From: JBJXGF01 sp046153015
GTDB lineage: Bacteria; Actinomycetota; Acidimicrobiia; Acidimicrobiales; CAIXPF01
NCBI GenBank assembly: GCA_046153015.1
Contig: JBJXGF010000357.1
Coordinates: 1 to 8,213, forward strand
Reading direction: 5' to 3'
Length of the DNA: 8,213 nt
Below, in pieces: positions 1 to 5,154 of this stretch (the first letter of the stretch is position 1; the number at the start of each line of letters is the position of its first letter). A model generated the notes under the pieces. That model was not told where the DNA came from. It did not search any database and saw only the letters and a program-made list of their open reading frames with translations. The position numbers and the translations under genes were made by a program.

Positions 1-264
1 GCGCCGCTCGGCGGCTTGCCGGCCGTCGAGTACCTCTTCCATGTGCTCGTCACGTTCGGCATGGGCGCCGCGGCGGCGACGTTCTGGTGGTCCACCCGCG
101 CTGGGGAGGTGGCCCCTCTCGGCGGGACGGCCGAGGCGCAGGTCCTCGCCTCGATCGGGTTCACGTCGGTGCTGCTCGCTGTCGAGTCCGGGCTCTACCC
201 ACTGGCGGTCGCGGCCCGACGCCGCAAGGCGCCGCTCACGCCCGAGCTCGCGACCGCAGCCTGA
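1..264 (+). CDS. C-terminal part of a small membrane protein, unknown function (5' end outside window)
   Basis: The reading frame is open from the first base and ends at TGA 262-264, so only the last 87 residues are seen. A TTG at 16 could be a start but is more likely internal, because the frame continues upstream and no ribosome-binding site precedes it. Two hydrophobic segments are visible: roughly residues 11-31 (ending in FWW) and 46-67. They are separated by a short polar loop (STRAGE...) and followed by a basic stretch AARRRK, which suggests a cytoplasmic C-terminal tail by the positive-inside rule. I do not recognise the family. The gene converges on leuD, with about 250 non-coding bases between them, so it is probably unrelated to branched-chain synthesis. 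Codon use is like its neighbours. Confidence 0.6.
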   Translation, partial: APLGGLPAVEYLFHVLVTFGMGAAAATFWWSTRAGEVAPLGGTAEAQVLASIGFTSVLLAVESGLYPLAVAARRRKAPLTPELATAA

Positions 265-518
265 ACGGAGCACCAGCGAGGGAGTCGGGCAGTGCAACGG
301 TGCCCGGCTCCCGCGGCAACGCCCGCACCGTCGGTTCGTCAGGCCAGCCGACACCTGTCAAGGACCCATTGGGTGGCGACAGCGAACGACAGGGGTCCTG
401 ATGCTCTCGTGTTACCCGTCGGTCGGGGGTGACCCCGCATCAGCGGGACGCAACCCGAGCCGTCGTTCGGTTGGGCTCTCGTGTTTCGGGCGGCAAGGCG
501 CATTCCTTTGGCGAGGTC
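265..518. other. Non-coding convergent intergenic region with clustered inverted repeats and an 11-nt direct repeat
   Basis: No frame here looks coding. Three inverted-repeat groups can form at the same time. (1) CCTGTC 354-359 pairs with GACAGG 388-393, enclosing ACCC/GGGT 364-367/371-374. (2) CTGATGC 398-404 pairs with GCATCAG 437-443, enclosing GTTACCC 411-417 with GGGTGAC 427-433 (one wobble), and extended by GTC 395-397 with GAC 447-449. (3) GAGCC 457-461 pairs with GGCTC 474-478. The 11-mer GCTCTCGTGTT occurs exactly at 403-413 and 475-485. An alternative helix AGGACCC 361-367 / GGGTCCT 393-399 competes with group 2. No T-tract follows any hairpin on either strand, so a standard intrinsic terminator is not evident. 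It may be a structured RNA, a factor-dependent termination zone or degenerate sequence. Confidence 0.4.
403..485. repeat. Exact 11-nt direct repeat pair (403-413 and 475-485)
   Basis: GCTCTCGTGTT appears twice, 72 bases apart start to start, in the non-coding spacer downstream of leuD. Similar but imperfect sequence follows each copy (ACCCGTCGG and TCGGGCGG). This is seen directly. Its meaning is unknown: it could be a duplicated structural element or a protein-binding pair. Confidence 0.5.
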
Positions 519-1109
519 TCAGAGGGCCGGCAGCCAGCTCTGGCGGGTCTTCTCGTAACGGTCGATGGCGTCGACGTGACGCAGCGTGATGCCGATGTCA
601 TCGAGGCCCTGCACGAATCGCTCCTGGGTGGCGTCGTCGAGCGGGAACGGCGCCTCGAGGCCGATCTTCGGGGCGGCGATCACCCGGCGCTCCACGTCGA
701 CGGTGATCTCGAGGCTCGGGTCGGCCTCGATGGCCGCCATCAGGCGGTCGACCACCGCTTGGTCGACCTGGCAGGGCACGAGCCCGTTCTTGGTCGAGTT
801 GTTGCGGAAGATGTCGCCGAAGCGGGGGGAGATCACGGCCTTGAACCCGTAATCCATGATCGCCCACACCGCGTGCTCCCGGGAGGAGCCGGTGCCGAAG
901 TTCGGGCCGGCCACGAGCACGCTCGCCCCGGCGAAGCGCTCGTCGTTGAGGATGAAGCCGGGGTCGTCCCGCCACTCGGCGAAGAGGCCCTTGCCGAAGC
1001 CGGTGCGCTCGACCCGCTTGAGCCAGTCGGAGGGGATGATCTGGTCGGTGTCGACGTCGGATCGGTTGAGCGGCACCGCGTTGCCGGAATGGACACGAAC
1101 GGCTTCCAC
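519..1109 (-). CDS. leuD: 3-isopropylmalate dehydratase small subunit (LeuD)
   Basis: This is the small (swivel-domain) subunit of isopropylmalate isomerase, a cytoplasmic enzyme. With LeuC it converts 2-isopropylmalate to 3-isopropylmalate. In the citramalate route the same complex converts citramalate to 3-methylmalate. The protein has 196 residues, normal for the family (about 200). Diagnostic motifs are RSDVDTDQIIP (residues 16-26), LVAGPNFGTGSSREHA (65-80, the substrate-contacting GTGSSREH loop), SPRFGDIFRNNSTKNGL (94-110) and the C-terminal helix with YEKTRQSWLP. I chose the GTG at 1109 because the conserved N-terminus (EAVRVHSGNAVPLNRSDVDTDQ) begins there. An AGGAG (minus strand, 1119-1115) overlaps the leuC TAG and lies 5 nt before this GTG, which suggests translational coupling to leuC. 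A longer frame runs upstream through leuC but is a shadow. Confidence 0.96.
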   Translation of the reverse strand: MEAVRVHSGNAVPLNRSDVDTDQIIPSDWLKRVERTGFGKGLFAEWRDDPGFILNDERFAGASVLVAGPNFGTGSSREHAVWAIMDYGFKAVISPRFGDIFRNNSTKNGLVPCQVDQAVVDRLMAAIEADPSLEITVDVERRVIAAPKIGLEAPFPLDDATQERFVQGLDDIGITLRHVDAIDRYEKTRQSWLPAL

Positions 1110-1114
1110 TGCTG

Positions 1115-1119
1115 CTCCT
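1115..1119 (-). promoter_or_regulatory. leuD ribosome-binding site overlapping the leuC stop codon
   Basis: AGGAG on the minus strand shares its first two bases with the leuC stop TAG and sits 5 nt before the leuD GTG. This fixes the leuD start and implies that leuC and leuD are translated from one mRNA with coupling, as suits two subunits needed in equal amounts. Confidence 0.75.
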
Positions 1120-2533
1120 AGGCGAGATCGGCGGGGGTGGCGAAACGGCCGGCGACGGCGGTGGCGGCGGCCACCGAGGGCGACACGAGGTGCGTGCGCC
1201 CGCCGCGGCCCTGACGGCCCTCGAAGTTGCGGTTGCTGGTCGAGGCGCAGCGTTCGCCGGGGGCGAGCTTGTCGGGGTTCATGGCCAGGCACATCGAGCA
1301 GCCCGGCTCCCGCCAGTCGAAGCCGGCCTCGCGGAACACCTGGTGCAGGCCCTCGGCCTCGGCCTGCGCCTTGACCGCCATCGAGCCCGGCACCACCAGC
1401 GTGCGCACCCCGTCGGCCACCTTGCGGCCCTTGGCCACCGCCGCCGCGGCCCGCAGGTCTTCGATGCGGCTGTTCGTGCAGGAGCCGATGAACACGGTGT
1501 CGACCTTGATGTCGCGGATGGCGGTGCCGGCCGCCAGGCCCATGTAGTCGAGCGCCCGCTGCGCCGCCTCCCGGGACGCGGGGTCGGCCAGCTCGCCCGG
1601 GTCGGGCACGGCGGCGTCGATCGGCGCCACCTGGCCGGGGTTGGTGCCCCAGGTCACGTGGGGCAGGATCGCCCCCCCGTCGAGGGTGACCTCCTTGTCG
1701 AACACGGCGCCCGGGTCGGTGGCGAGGCTGCGCCAGTAGGCCACCGCCTTGTCCCACTCCGCGCCCTTCGGGGCGTGGGCCCGCCCCTGCAGGTAGGCGA
1801 AGGTGGTGTCGTCGGGCGCCACCATGCCCGCCCGGGCGCCGGCCTCGATCGACATGTTGCAGAGGGTCATGCGGCCCTCCATCGACAGCGCCCGCACCGC
1901 GCTGCCGCGGTACTCGAGCACCGAGCCGATCCCGCCGCCGGTGCCGATCCGCCCGATGATCGCCAGCGCCATGTCCTTGGCCGTGGCCCCGTTGCCGAGC
2001 TCGCCCTCCACCGTGATCGCCATGGTGCGGGGCCGACTCTGGGGCAGGGTCTGGGTGGCCATCACGTGCTCCACCTCGGAGGTGCCGATGCCGAAGGCCA
2101 GCGCCCCGAACGCCCCGTGGGTGGAGGTGTGCGAGTCCCCGCACACGACGGTCATGCCCGGCTGGGTGAGGCCCATCTCCGGGCCGATCACGTGGACGAT
2201 GCCCTGGCCCATCTGCCCCATGCGGTACAGGGTGACCCCGAACTCCTCGCAGTTCTGGCGGATCACCTCGACCTGGCGGGCCGAGATCGGGTCGGCGATC
2301 GGCTGGTCGATGTCGGCCGTGGGCACGTTGTGGTCCTCGACCGCCACGGTGAGGTCGGGGCGGCGCAGCGGCCGCCCGGCCAGGCGCAGCCCGTCGAAGG
2401 CCTGCGGCGAGGTCACCTCGTGCACGAGGTGCAGGTCGATGTACAGCACGTCGGGCTCGCCCTCGGCGGAACGGACCACGTGGGCGTCCCAGACCTTCTC
2501 GCTGAGCGTGCGGGGGCGGTTCTCTGCGGGCAC
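1118..2533 (-). CDS. leuC: 3-isopropylmalate dehydratase large subunit (LeuC)
   Basis: This is the large, [4Fe-4S]-carrying subunit of isopropylmalate isomerase (aconitase family), acting with LeuD in the cytoplasm in leucine synthesis and in the citramalate route to isoleucine. It has 471 residues, full length. Cluster ligands are visible as Cys352 in GSCTN (350-354) and Cys412 and Cys415 in GCSMC (411-415). Other family signatures are YIDLHLVHEVTSPQAFDGLR (31-50), VEDHNVPT (65-72), CGDSHTSTHGAFGALAFGIGTSEVEHV (131-157) and the C-terminal SNRNFEGRQGRGGRTHLVSP (433-452). It closely resembles mycobacterial LeuC, including the PADL-type C-terminus. The GTG at 2533 is chosen because the conserved PRTLSEKVWD begins a few residues later. 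It lies 10 nt after the greA stop. GGAG abutting that stop (minus 2550-2547) is 13 nt away, so initiation is probably coupled to greA translation. Confidence 0.97.
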   Translation of the reverse strand: MPAENRPRTLSEKVWDAHVVRSAEGEPDVLYIDLHLVHEVTSPQAFDGLRLAGRPLRRPDLTVAVEDHNVPTADIDQPIADPISARQVEVIRQNCEEFGVTLYRMGQMGQGIVHVIGPEMGLTQPGMTVVCGDSHTSTHGAFGALAFGIGTSEVEHVMATQTLPQSRPRTMAITVEGELGNGATAKDMALAIIGRIGTGGGIGSVLEYRGSAVRALSMEGRMTLCNMSIEAGARAGMVAPDDTTFAYLQGRAHAPKGAEWDKAVAYWRSLATDPGAVFDKEVTLDGGAILPHVTWGTNPGQVAPIDAAVPDPGELADPASREAAQRALDYMGLAAGTAIRDIKVDTVFIGSCTNSRIEDLRAAAAVAKGRKVADGVRTLVVPGSMAVKAQAEAEGLHQVFREAGFDWREPGCSMCLAMNPDKLAPGERCASTSNRNFEGRQGRGGRTHLVSPSVAAATAVAGRFATPADLA

Positions 2534-2543
2534 GCGCCCGACG

Positions 2544-3014
2544 CTACTCCGAGATCTCGACCACCTCGACCTGGAGGGTGCCGCCCGGCGCCTGGAAGCC
2601 GACCTTGTGGCCGACCCGGGCGCCCATGAGCACCTGGCCGAGCGGCGAGCCGGGGGAGATCACGTCGAGCCCGTCGTGGCGCTCCTCGATCGAGCCGATG
2701 AGGTACTTCTCGACCGTGGGGTCGCCCTCATAGCGGATCGAGACGACCGAGCCGACGACCACCTCGTCGCCCCCGCCGGCGCGCTCGACGATCACCGCGT
2801 TCTCGATGAGGCCCGAGAGCCGCATGATGCGGCCCTCCATCTTGCCCTGCTCCTCCTTGGCGGCGTGGTAGTCGCCGTTCTCGGAGAGGTCGCCGAGCTC
2901 CCTGGCCGTTTCGATCTTGCGGGCGATCTCGACGCGGCCGCGAGTGGTCAGGTCTTCGTACTCGGCCTTGAGGCGCTCGAACGCCGCGCGGGAGAGTTCG
3001 TGAGTCTCAGCCAC
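2544..3014 (-). CDS. greA: Transcription elongation factor GreA
   Basis: GreA inserts its N-terminal coiled coil into the secondary channel of RNA polymerase and stimulates cleavage of backtracked transcripts. The protein is 156 residues, the standard size. The N-terminal antiparallel coiled coil spans about residues 7-77. Its tip, ARELGDLSENGDYHAAKEEQ (37-56), carries the acidic residues Asp42 and Glu45 that place the catalytic Mg2+ in the family. The C-terminal FKBP-like domain (about 80-156) ends with SPGSPLGQVLMGARVG (120-135). The start is GTG 3014: the peptide begins MAETHELSRAAFERLKAEYE as expected. No Shine-Dalgarno is visible, and a TAGCAT box lies 7 nt upstream, so the mRNA may be leaderless. 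It is the first gene of a greA-leuC-leuD block, and leuC follows after 10 nt. Its pairing with leucine genes is unusual and may be positional only. Confidence 0.96.
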   Translation of the reverse strand: MAETHELSRAAFERLKAEYEDLTTRGRVEIARKIETARELGDLSENGDYHAAKEEQGKMEGRIMRLSGLIENAVIVERAGGGDEVVVGSVVSIRYEGDPTVEKYLIGSIEERHDGLDVISPGSPLGQVLMGARVGHKVGFQAPGGTLQVEVVEISE

Positions 3015-3021
3015 GGCCGCG

Positions 3022-3027
3022 ATGCTA
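3022..3027 (-). promoter_or_regulatory. Probable -10 element of the greA-leuCD promoter (leaderless)
   Basis: On the minus strand TAGCAT matches the actinobacterial TANNNT -10 consensus and is separated by exactly 7 nt (CGCGGCC) from the greA GTG at 3014, which would place transcription start at or one base before the start codon. No convincing -35 hexamer is found at 16-19 nt upstream, which is common for actinobacterial promoters. The absence of a Shine-Dalgarno sequence supports a leaderless mRNA. Confidence 0.5.
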
Positions 3028-3065
3028 GCCGAGCCCTGTCAGCAGGCGATTCGGCTCAATTCCGG

Positions 3066-3095
3066 TTGACGCGGCGGGCGCCGGGGGGCGAGACT
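3066..3095 (+). promoter_or_regulatory. Candidate promoter for the leader-leuB-ilvE-cimA transcript
   Basis: TTGACG at 3066-3071 is a good -35 match. GAGACT at 3090-3095 (18-nt spacer) keeps the A at position 2 and T at position 6 of the -10 box. GACTGT at 3092-3097 is an alternative -10, 7 nt before the leader-peptide ATG at 3105. Either way the RNA would begin at about 3102-3105, at or just before that ATG. The -10 match is imperfect, so the exact start is uncertain. Confidence 0.45.
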
Positions 3096-3104
3096 GTTCG
3101 GCCG

Positions 3105-3146
3105 ATGCGTGTCGCCGGTTATCAGCAGGCCATCATCATCCCGTAG
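3105..3146 (+). CDS. Leader peptide of the leuB-ilvE-cimA operon, with three consecutive Ile codons
   Basis: This 13-residue open frame reads MRVAGYQQAIIIP and stops at TAG 3144-3146. Codons 10-12 (3132-3140) are three ATC Ile codons in a row. There are no Leu codons and one Val codon. It lies 84 nt before leuB, the first gene of a block dedicated to branched-chain synthesis. A strong hairpin begins at its stop codon and a terminator-like hairpin follows. That arrangement is the hallmark of amino-acid attenuation, in which a ribosome stalled for lack of charged tRNA-Ile changes the fold of the leader RNA. No Shine-Dalgarno is clear. The ATG is close to the predicted transcription start, so the peptide may be translated from a leaderless RNA. 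Nothing suggests the peptide itself has a function. The choice of Ile over Leu fits a role in the citramalate route. Translation has to be inferred. Confidence 0.72.
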   Translation: MRVAGYQQAIIIP

Positions 3147-3164
3147 CGCACGCCGATGCCGGCG
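3113..3164 (+). promoter_or_regulatory. Alternative leader helix excluding hairpin A
   Basis: CGCCGGTTATC (3113-3123, leader codons 3-7) can pair with GATGCCGGCG (3155-3164, the loop and first part of the 3' arm of hairpin A). This makes 10 base pairs with one bulged U (3120) and one G-U pair (3119/3158). It cannot coexist with hairpin A. A ribosome stalled at the Ile codons would cover 3113-3123 and prevent it. Pairing is seen in the sequence. Its use in the cell is inferred. Confidence 0.5.
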
Positions 3165-3170
3165 TGCGCT
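3145..3170 (+). promoter_or_regulatory. Leader hairpin A, beginning at the leader-peptide stop codon
   Basis: AGCGCACGCC (3145-3154) and GGCGTGCGCT (3161-3170) are perfect 10-bp complements around the 6-nt loop GATGCC. U3144-G3171 and G3143-C3172 can lengthen it to 12 bp. A ribosome at the stop codon would cover the 5' arm. A ribosome stalled at the first Ile codon would leave most of it free. This is the expected place for the switching hairpin of an attenuator. Confidence 0.75.
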
Positions 3171-3175
3171 GCTCG

Positions 3176-3207
3176 ACCGTCCACCTCGGTGGGCGGTTTT
3201 CTCGTTT
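3176..3207 (+). terminator. Intrinsic-terminator-like hairpin with U-rich tail in the leuB leader
   Basis: ACCGTCCAC (3176-3184) pairs with GTGGGCGGT (3189-3197) as 9 bp with one G-U pair (3180/3193) around a CTCG tetraloop, followed directly by TTTTCTCGTTT (3197-3207). GC-rich stem plus U-rich tail is the form of a Rho-independent terminator, and T-runs are rare in this window. It lies between the leader peptide and leuB, so it would act as an attenuator. I did not find a strong helix upstream that disrupts its 5' arm, so the antitermination step is not resolved. Confidence 0.65.
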
Positions 3208-3213
3208 CGGGCC

Positions 3214-3220
3214 AGGGGAG
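3214..3220 (+). promoter_or_regulatory. leuB ribosome-binding site
   Basis: AGGGGAG lies 10 nt before the GTG at 3231 and decides that start over the in-frame ATG at 3156, which falls inside the loop of leader hairpin A. Its last three bases belong to the 10-bp pairing with 3165-3174. Confidence 0.65.
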
Positions 3221-3230
3221 CAGCGCAGCA

Positions 3231-4220
3231 GTGAGCGGAACAGGGAGAACCCATCGGGTCGGCGTGATCGGCGGCGACGGCATCGGCCCGGAGGTGATCG
3301 CGCAGGGCCTGAAGGTCATCGCCGCCGCGGGGGTCGCGCTGGACACGGTCGACTACGACCTCGGCGGCGGCCGCTACCTGCGCGACGGGGTGATCCTGCC
3401 CGACAGCGTGCTCGAGGAGTGGCGCGGGCTCGACGCCCTCTACCTGGGCGCGGTCGGCACGCCCGAGGTGCCCCCCGGCGTGATCGAGCGGGGCCTGCTG
3501 CTGAAGATGCGCTTCGAGCTCGACCTGTTCATCAACCAGCGGCCCTTCCAGGGCCCCGGCCACGAGTTCGTCGTGATCCGGGAGAACACCGAGGGGACCT
3601 ACGCCGGCGAGGGCGGCTTCCTGCGCAAGGGCACCCCCCACGAGGTGGCCACCCAGGGCTCGGTCAACACCCGCATGGGCGTGGAGCGGGCCATCCGCTA
3701 TGCGTTCGAGCTGGCCCGCAGCCGGCCCCGCCGCCACCTCACGCTCGTGCACAAGACCAACGTGCTCACCTTCTCGGGAGACTTGTGGGAGCGGGCGTTC
3801 AACGAGGTGGCGGCCGAATACGGCGATGTCGACACCGCCTACAACCACGTGGACGCGGCCTGCATCTACTTCGTCGAGAACCCGCAGCGGTACGACGTCA
3901 TCGTGACCGACAACCTCTTCGGCGACATCCTCACCGACCTCGGCGGCGCCGTGTCGGGCGGCATCGGCTTCGCCGCGTCGGCCAACCTGAACCCGGCCCG
4001 CACCGGGGCGTCGATGTTCGAGCCGGTGCACGGCTCGGCGCCCGACATCGCCGGCACGGGCAAGGCCAACCCGATCGCCGCCATCCTCTCGGGGGCGATG
4101 ATGCTCGAGTTCCTCGGCGAGGCCGACGCGGCGGACAGGGTGCGCCGGGCCTGCGCCGACCCCGACGCGCTCAGCGGTTCGACCAGCGAGATCGGCGACC
4201 AGATCGCCGCCCGGATGTGA
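3231..4220 (+). CDS. leuB: 3-isopropylmalate dehydrogenase (LeuB), probably also 3-methylmalate dehydrogenase
   Basis: This NAD+-dependent beta-decarboxylating dehydrogenase oxidises 3-isopropylmalate to 2-oxoisocaproate in leucine synthesis. In the citramalate route it oxidises 3-methylmalate to 2-oxobutyrate. It has 329 residues and resembles short actinobacterial LeuB. Visible motifs are GGDGIGPEV (14-22), LLLKMRFELD..INQRP (89-105, substrate-binding Arg94 and Arg104), IRENTEGTY (116-124, Arg117 and Tyr124), VHKTNVLTF (173-181, catalytic Lys175), VTDNLFGDILTDL (225-237, Mg2+ ligands Asp227, Asp232 and probably Asp236) and FEPVHGSAPDIAG (263-275). The GTG at 3231 follows an AGGGGAG site, and conserved sequence begins at HRVGVIGGDG. 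It is the first structural gene behind an Ile-codon leader. RENTEG, rather than the REGTEG I recall from mycobacterial LeuB, is also usual in homoisocitrate and tartrate dehydrogenases, so substrate range is not settled by sequence. Confidence 0.92.
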   Translation: MSGTGRTHRVGVIGGDGIGPEVIAQGLKVIAAAGVALDTVDYDLGGGRYLRDGVILPDSVLEEWRGLDALYLGAVGTPEVPPGVIERGLLLKMRFELDLFINQRPFQGPGHEFVVIRENTEGTYAGEGGFLRKGTPHEVATQGSVNTRMGVERAIRYAFELARSRPRRHLTLVHKTNVLTFSGDLWERAFNEVAAEYGDVDTAYNHVDAACIYFVENPQRYDVIVTDNLFGDILTDLGGAVSGGIGFAASANLNPARTGASMFEPVHGSAPDIAGTGKANPIAAILSGAMMLEFLGEADAADRVRRACADPDALSGSTSEIGDQIAARM

Positions 4221-4233
4221 GGAGACCTGAACC

Positions 4234-5154
4234 ATGCCCATCACCCCGTCGCAGAAGGTCTGGATGGACGGCGAGCTCGTCGACTGGGCCGACGCGAAGG
4301 TCCACATCCTCACCCACTCGCTGCACTACGGAAACGGCGTGTTCGAGGGAATCCGCGCCTACGAGACCAAGTCGGGCACGGCGATCTTCCGCCTCACCCC
4401 GCACATGAAGCGGCTGTTCAACTCGGCGAAGATCTTCTACCTCGACATACCGTTCAGCCAGGAGACGCTCACCCAGGCCTGCAAGGACGTGGTGAAGGTC
4501 AACGGGCTGCCCGCCTGCTACATCCGGCCCATCGTCTACCTCGGTTATGGGGAAATGGGCCTCAACCCGCTGCCGTGCCCGGTGCAGGTGGCCATCGCGG
4601 TGTGGCCGTGGGGCGCCTATCTCGGCGAGGAGGGGCTGAAGAACGGCGTGCGCCTGATGATCTCGTCGTGGCAGCGCCACGACCCCAACGCGGTGCCGCC
4701 GGCGGCGAAGGGGACCGGCATGTACATCAACAGCCAGATGGCCAAGGTGCAGGCCGTGAAGGCCGGCTACGACGAGGCGATCCTGCTCTCCCCTCAGGGC
4801 TATGTGAGCGAATGCACCGGCGAGAACATCTTCATCGTGAAGAACGACAAGATCTTCACGCCGCCGGTCTCGGCCGGGGCGCTCGAGGGGATCACCCAGG
4901 ATTCGGTGTTCACGATCGCCCAGGATCTCGGCATCGACATCGAGGCCCGCAACCTCCTGCGGAGCGACCTCTACACTGCCGATGAGGCCTTCTTGTCGGG
5001 AACTGCGGCCGAGATCACGCCGATCCGTTCGGTCGACGACCGCGAGATCGGCCCTCCCGGCCCCATCACCCGGCGCATCCAGGAGACCTTCTTCGCCACC
5101 GTCCGGGGCGAGGTCGACCGCTACAAGGACTGGCTGGAATATGTCGACCAGTAA
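4234..5154 (+). CDS. ilvE: Branched-chain amino acid aminotransferase (IlvE)
   Basis: This PLP enzyme of fold type IV transfers an amino group between glutamate and the 2-oxo acids of isoleucine, valine and leucine, the last step of their synthesis in the cytoplasm. It has 306 residues, close to the E. coli-type enzyme. Visible features are HSLHYGNGVFEGIRAY (28-43), RPIVYLGYGEMGLNP (98-112), the Schiff-base Lys159 in AAKGTG, SECTGENIF (192-200, with Glu193 for the PLP pyridine nitrogen), ALEGITQDSV (216-225, cofactor phosphate loop) and LSGTAAEITPIRSVD (254-268). The PRGITR-like C-terminus is replaced by GPITRRIQETFF. AGGAG (4220-4224) overlapping the leuB stop is 9 nt before ATG 4234. The gene lies 13 nt after leuB, so they are co-transcribed. 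Confidence 0.96.
   Translation: MPITPSQKVWMDGELVDWADAKVHILTHSLHYGNGVFEGIRAYETKSGTAIFRLTPHMKRLFNSAKIFYLDIPFSQETLTQACKDVVKVNGLPACYIRPIVYLGYGEMGLNPLPCPVQVAIAVWPWGAYLGEEGLKNGVRLMISSWQRHDPNAVPPAAKGTGMYINSQMAKVQAVKAGYDEAILLSPQGYVSECTGENIFIVKNDKIFTPPVSAGALEGITQDSVFTIAQDLGIDIEARNLLRSDLYTADEAFLSGTAAEITPIRSVDDREIGPPGPITRRIQETFFATVRGEVDRYKDWLEYVDQ

Larger units (their letters stand above)
3165..3227 (+). promoter_or_regulatory. Helix pairing hairpin A 3' arm with the leuB ribosome-binding region
   Basis: TGCGCTGCTC (3165-3174) is perfectly complementary over 10 bases to GAGCAGCGCA (3218-3227). The latter overlaps the end of the leuB Shine-Dalgarno AGGGGAG (3214-3220) and fills the spacer before GTG 3231. 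The helix encloses the terminator-like hairpin, with which it can coexist, but it uses six bases (3165-3170) of hairpin A and so excludes it. It could hide the leuB ribosome-binding site whenever hairpin A is not formed. Confidence 0.5.

Noticed and set aside
356..361. TTGACA on the minus strand as a -35 promoter element
   Set aside because: No TANNNT -10 box follows at 16-19 nt, and the promoter would run antisense into the 1-264 gene.
451..478. H-type pseudoknot from GAGCC/GGCTC plus CAACC/GGTTG on the minus strand
   Set aside because: The connecting loops would be 0 and 1 nt, too short to cross 5-bp helices. The two pairings are better read as alternatives or chance.
265..518. Bidirectional intrinsic terminator between the converging genes
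   Set aside because: Hairpins exist, but neither strand has a U-tract after them. Termination may be factor-dependent.
519..2144. Long 541-codon minus-strand frame covering leuD and half of leuC
   Set aside because: Only its last 196 codons (leuD) have family motifs. The upstream part is an Arg/Gly/His-rich shadow of leuC in another frame.
1190..2629. 479-codon plus-strand frame opposite leuC
   Set aside because: It is an antisense shadow with low-complexity composition. The leuC frame carries all the conserved motifs.
3156..3230. In-frame ATG at 3156 as a longer start for leuB
   Set aside because: The extra 25 residues are not LeuB-like, the ATG sits in the loop of leader hairpin A without a ribosome-binding site, and the terminator-like hairpin would lie inside the gene.
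4982..5140. Upstream extension of cimA to 4982
   Set aside because: The extension reads as Arg/Ser-rich nonsense overlapping ilvE codons. ATG 5141 gives a normal CimA N-terminus.
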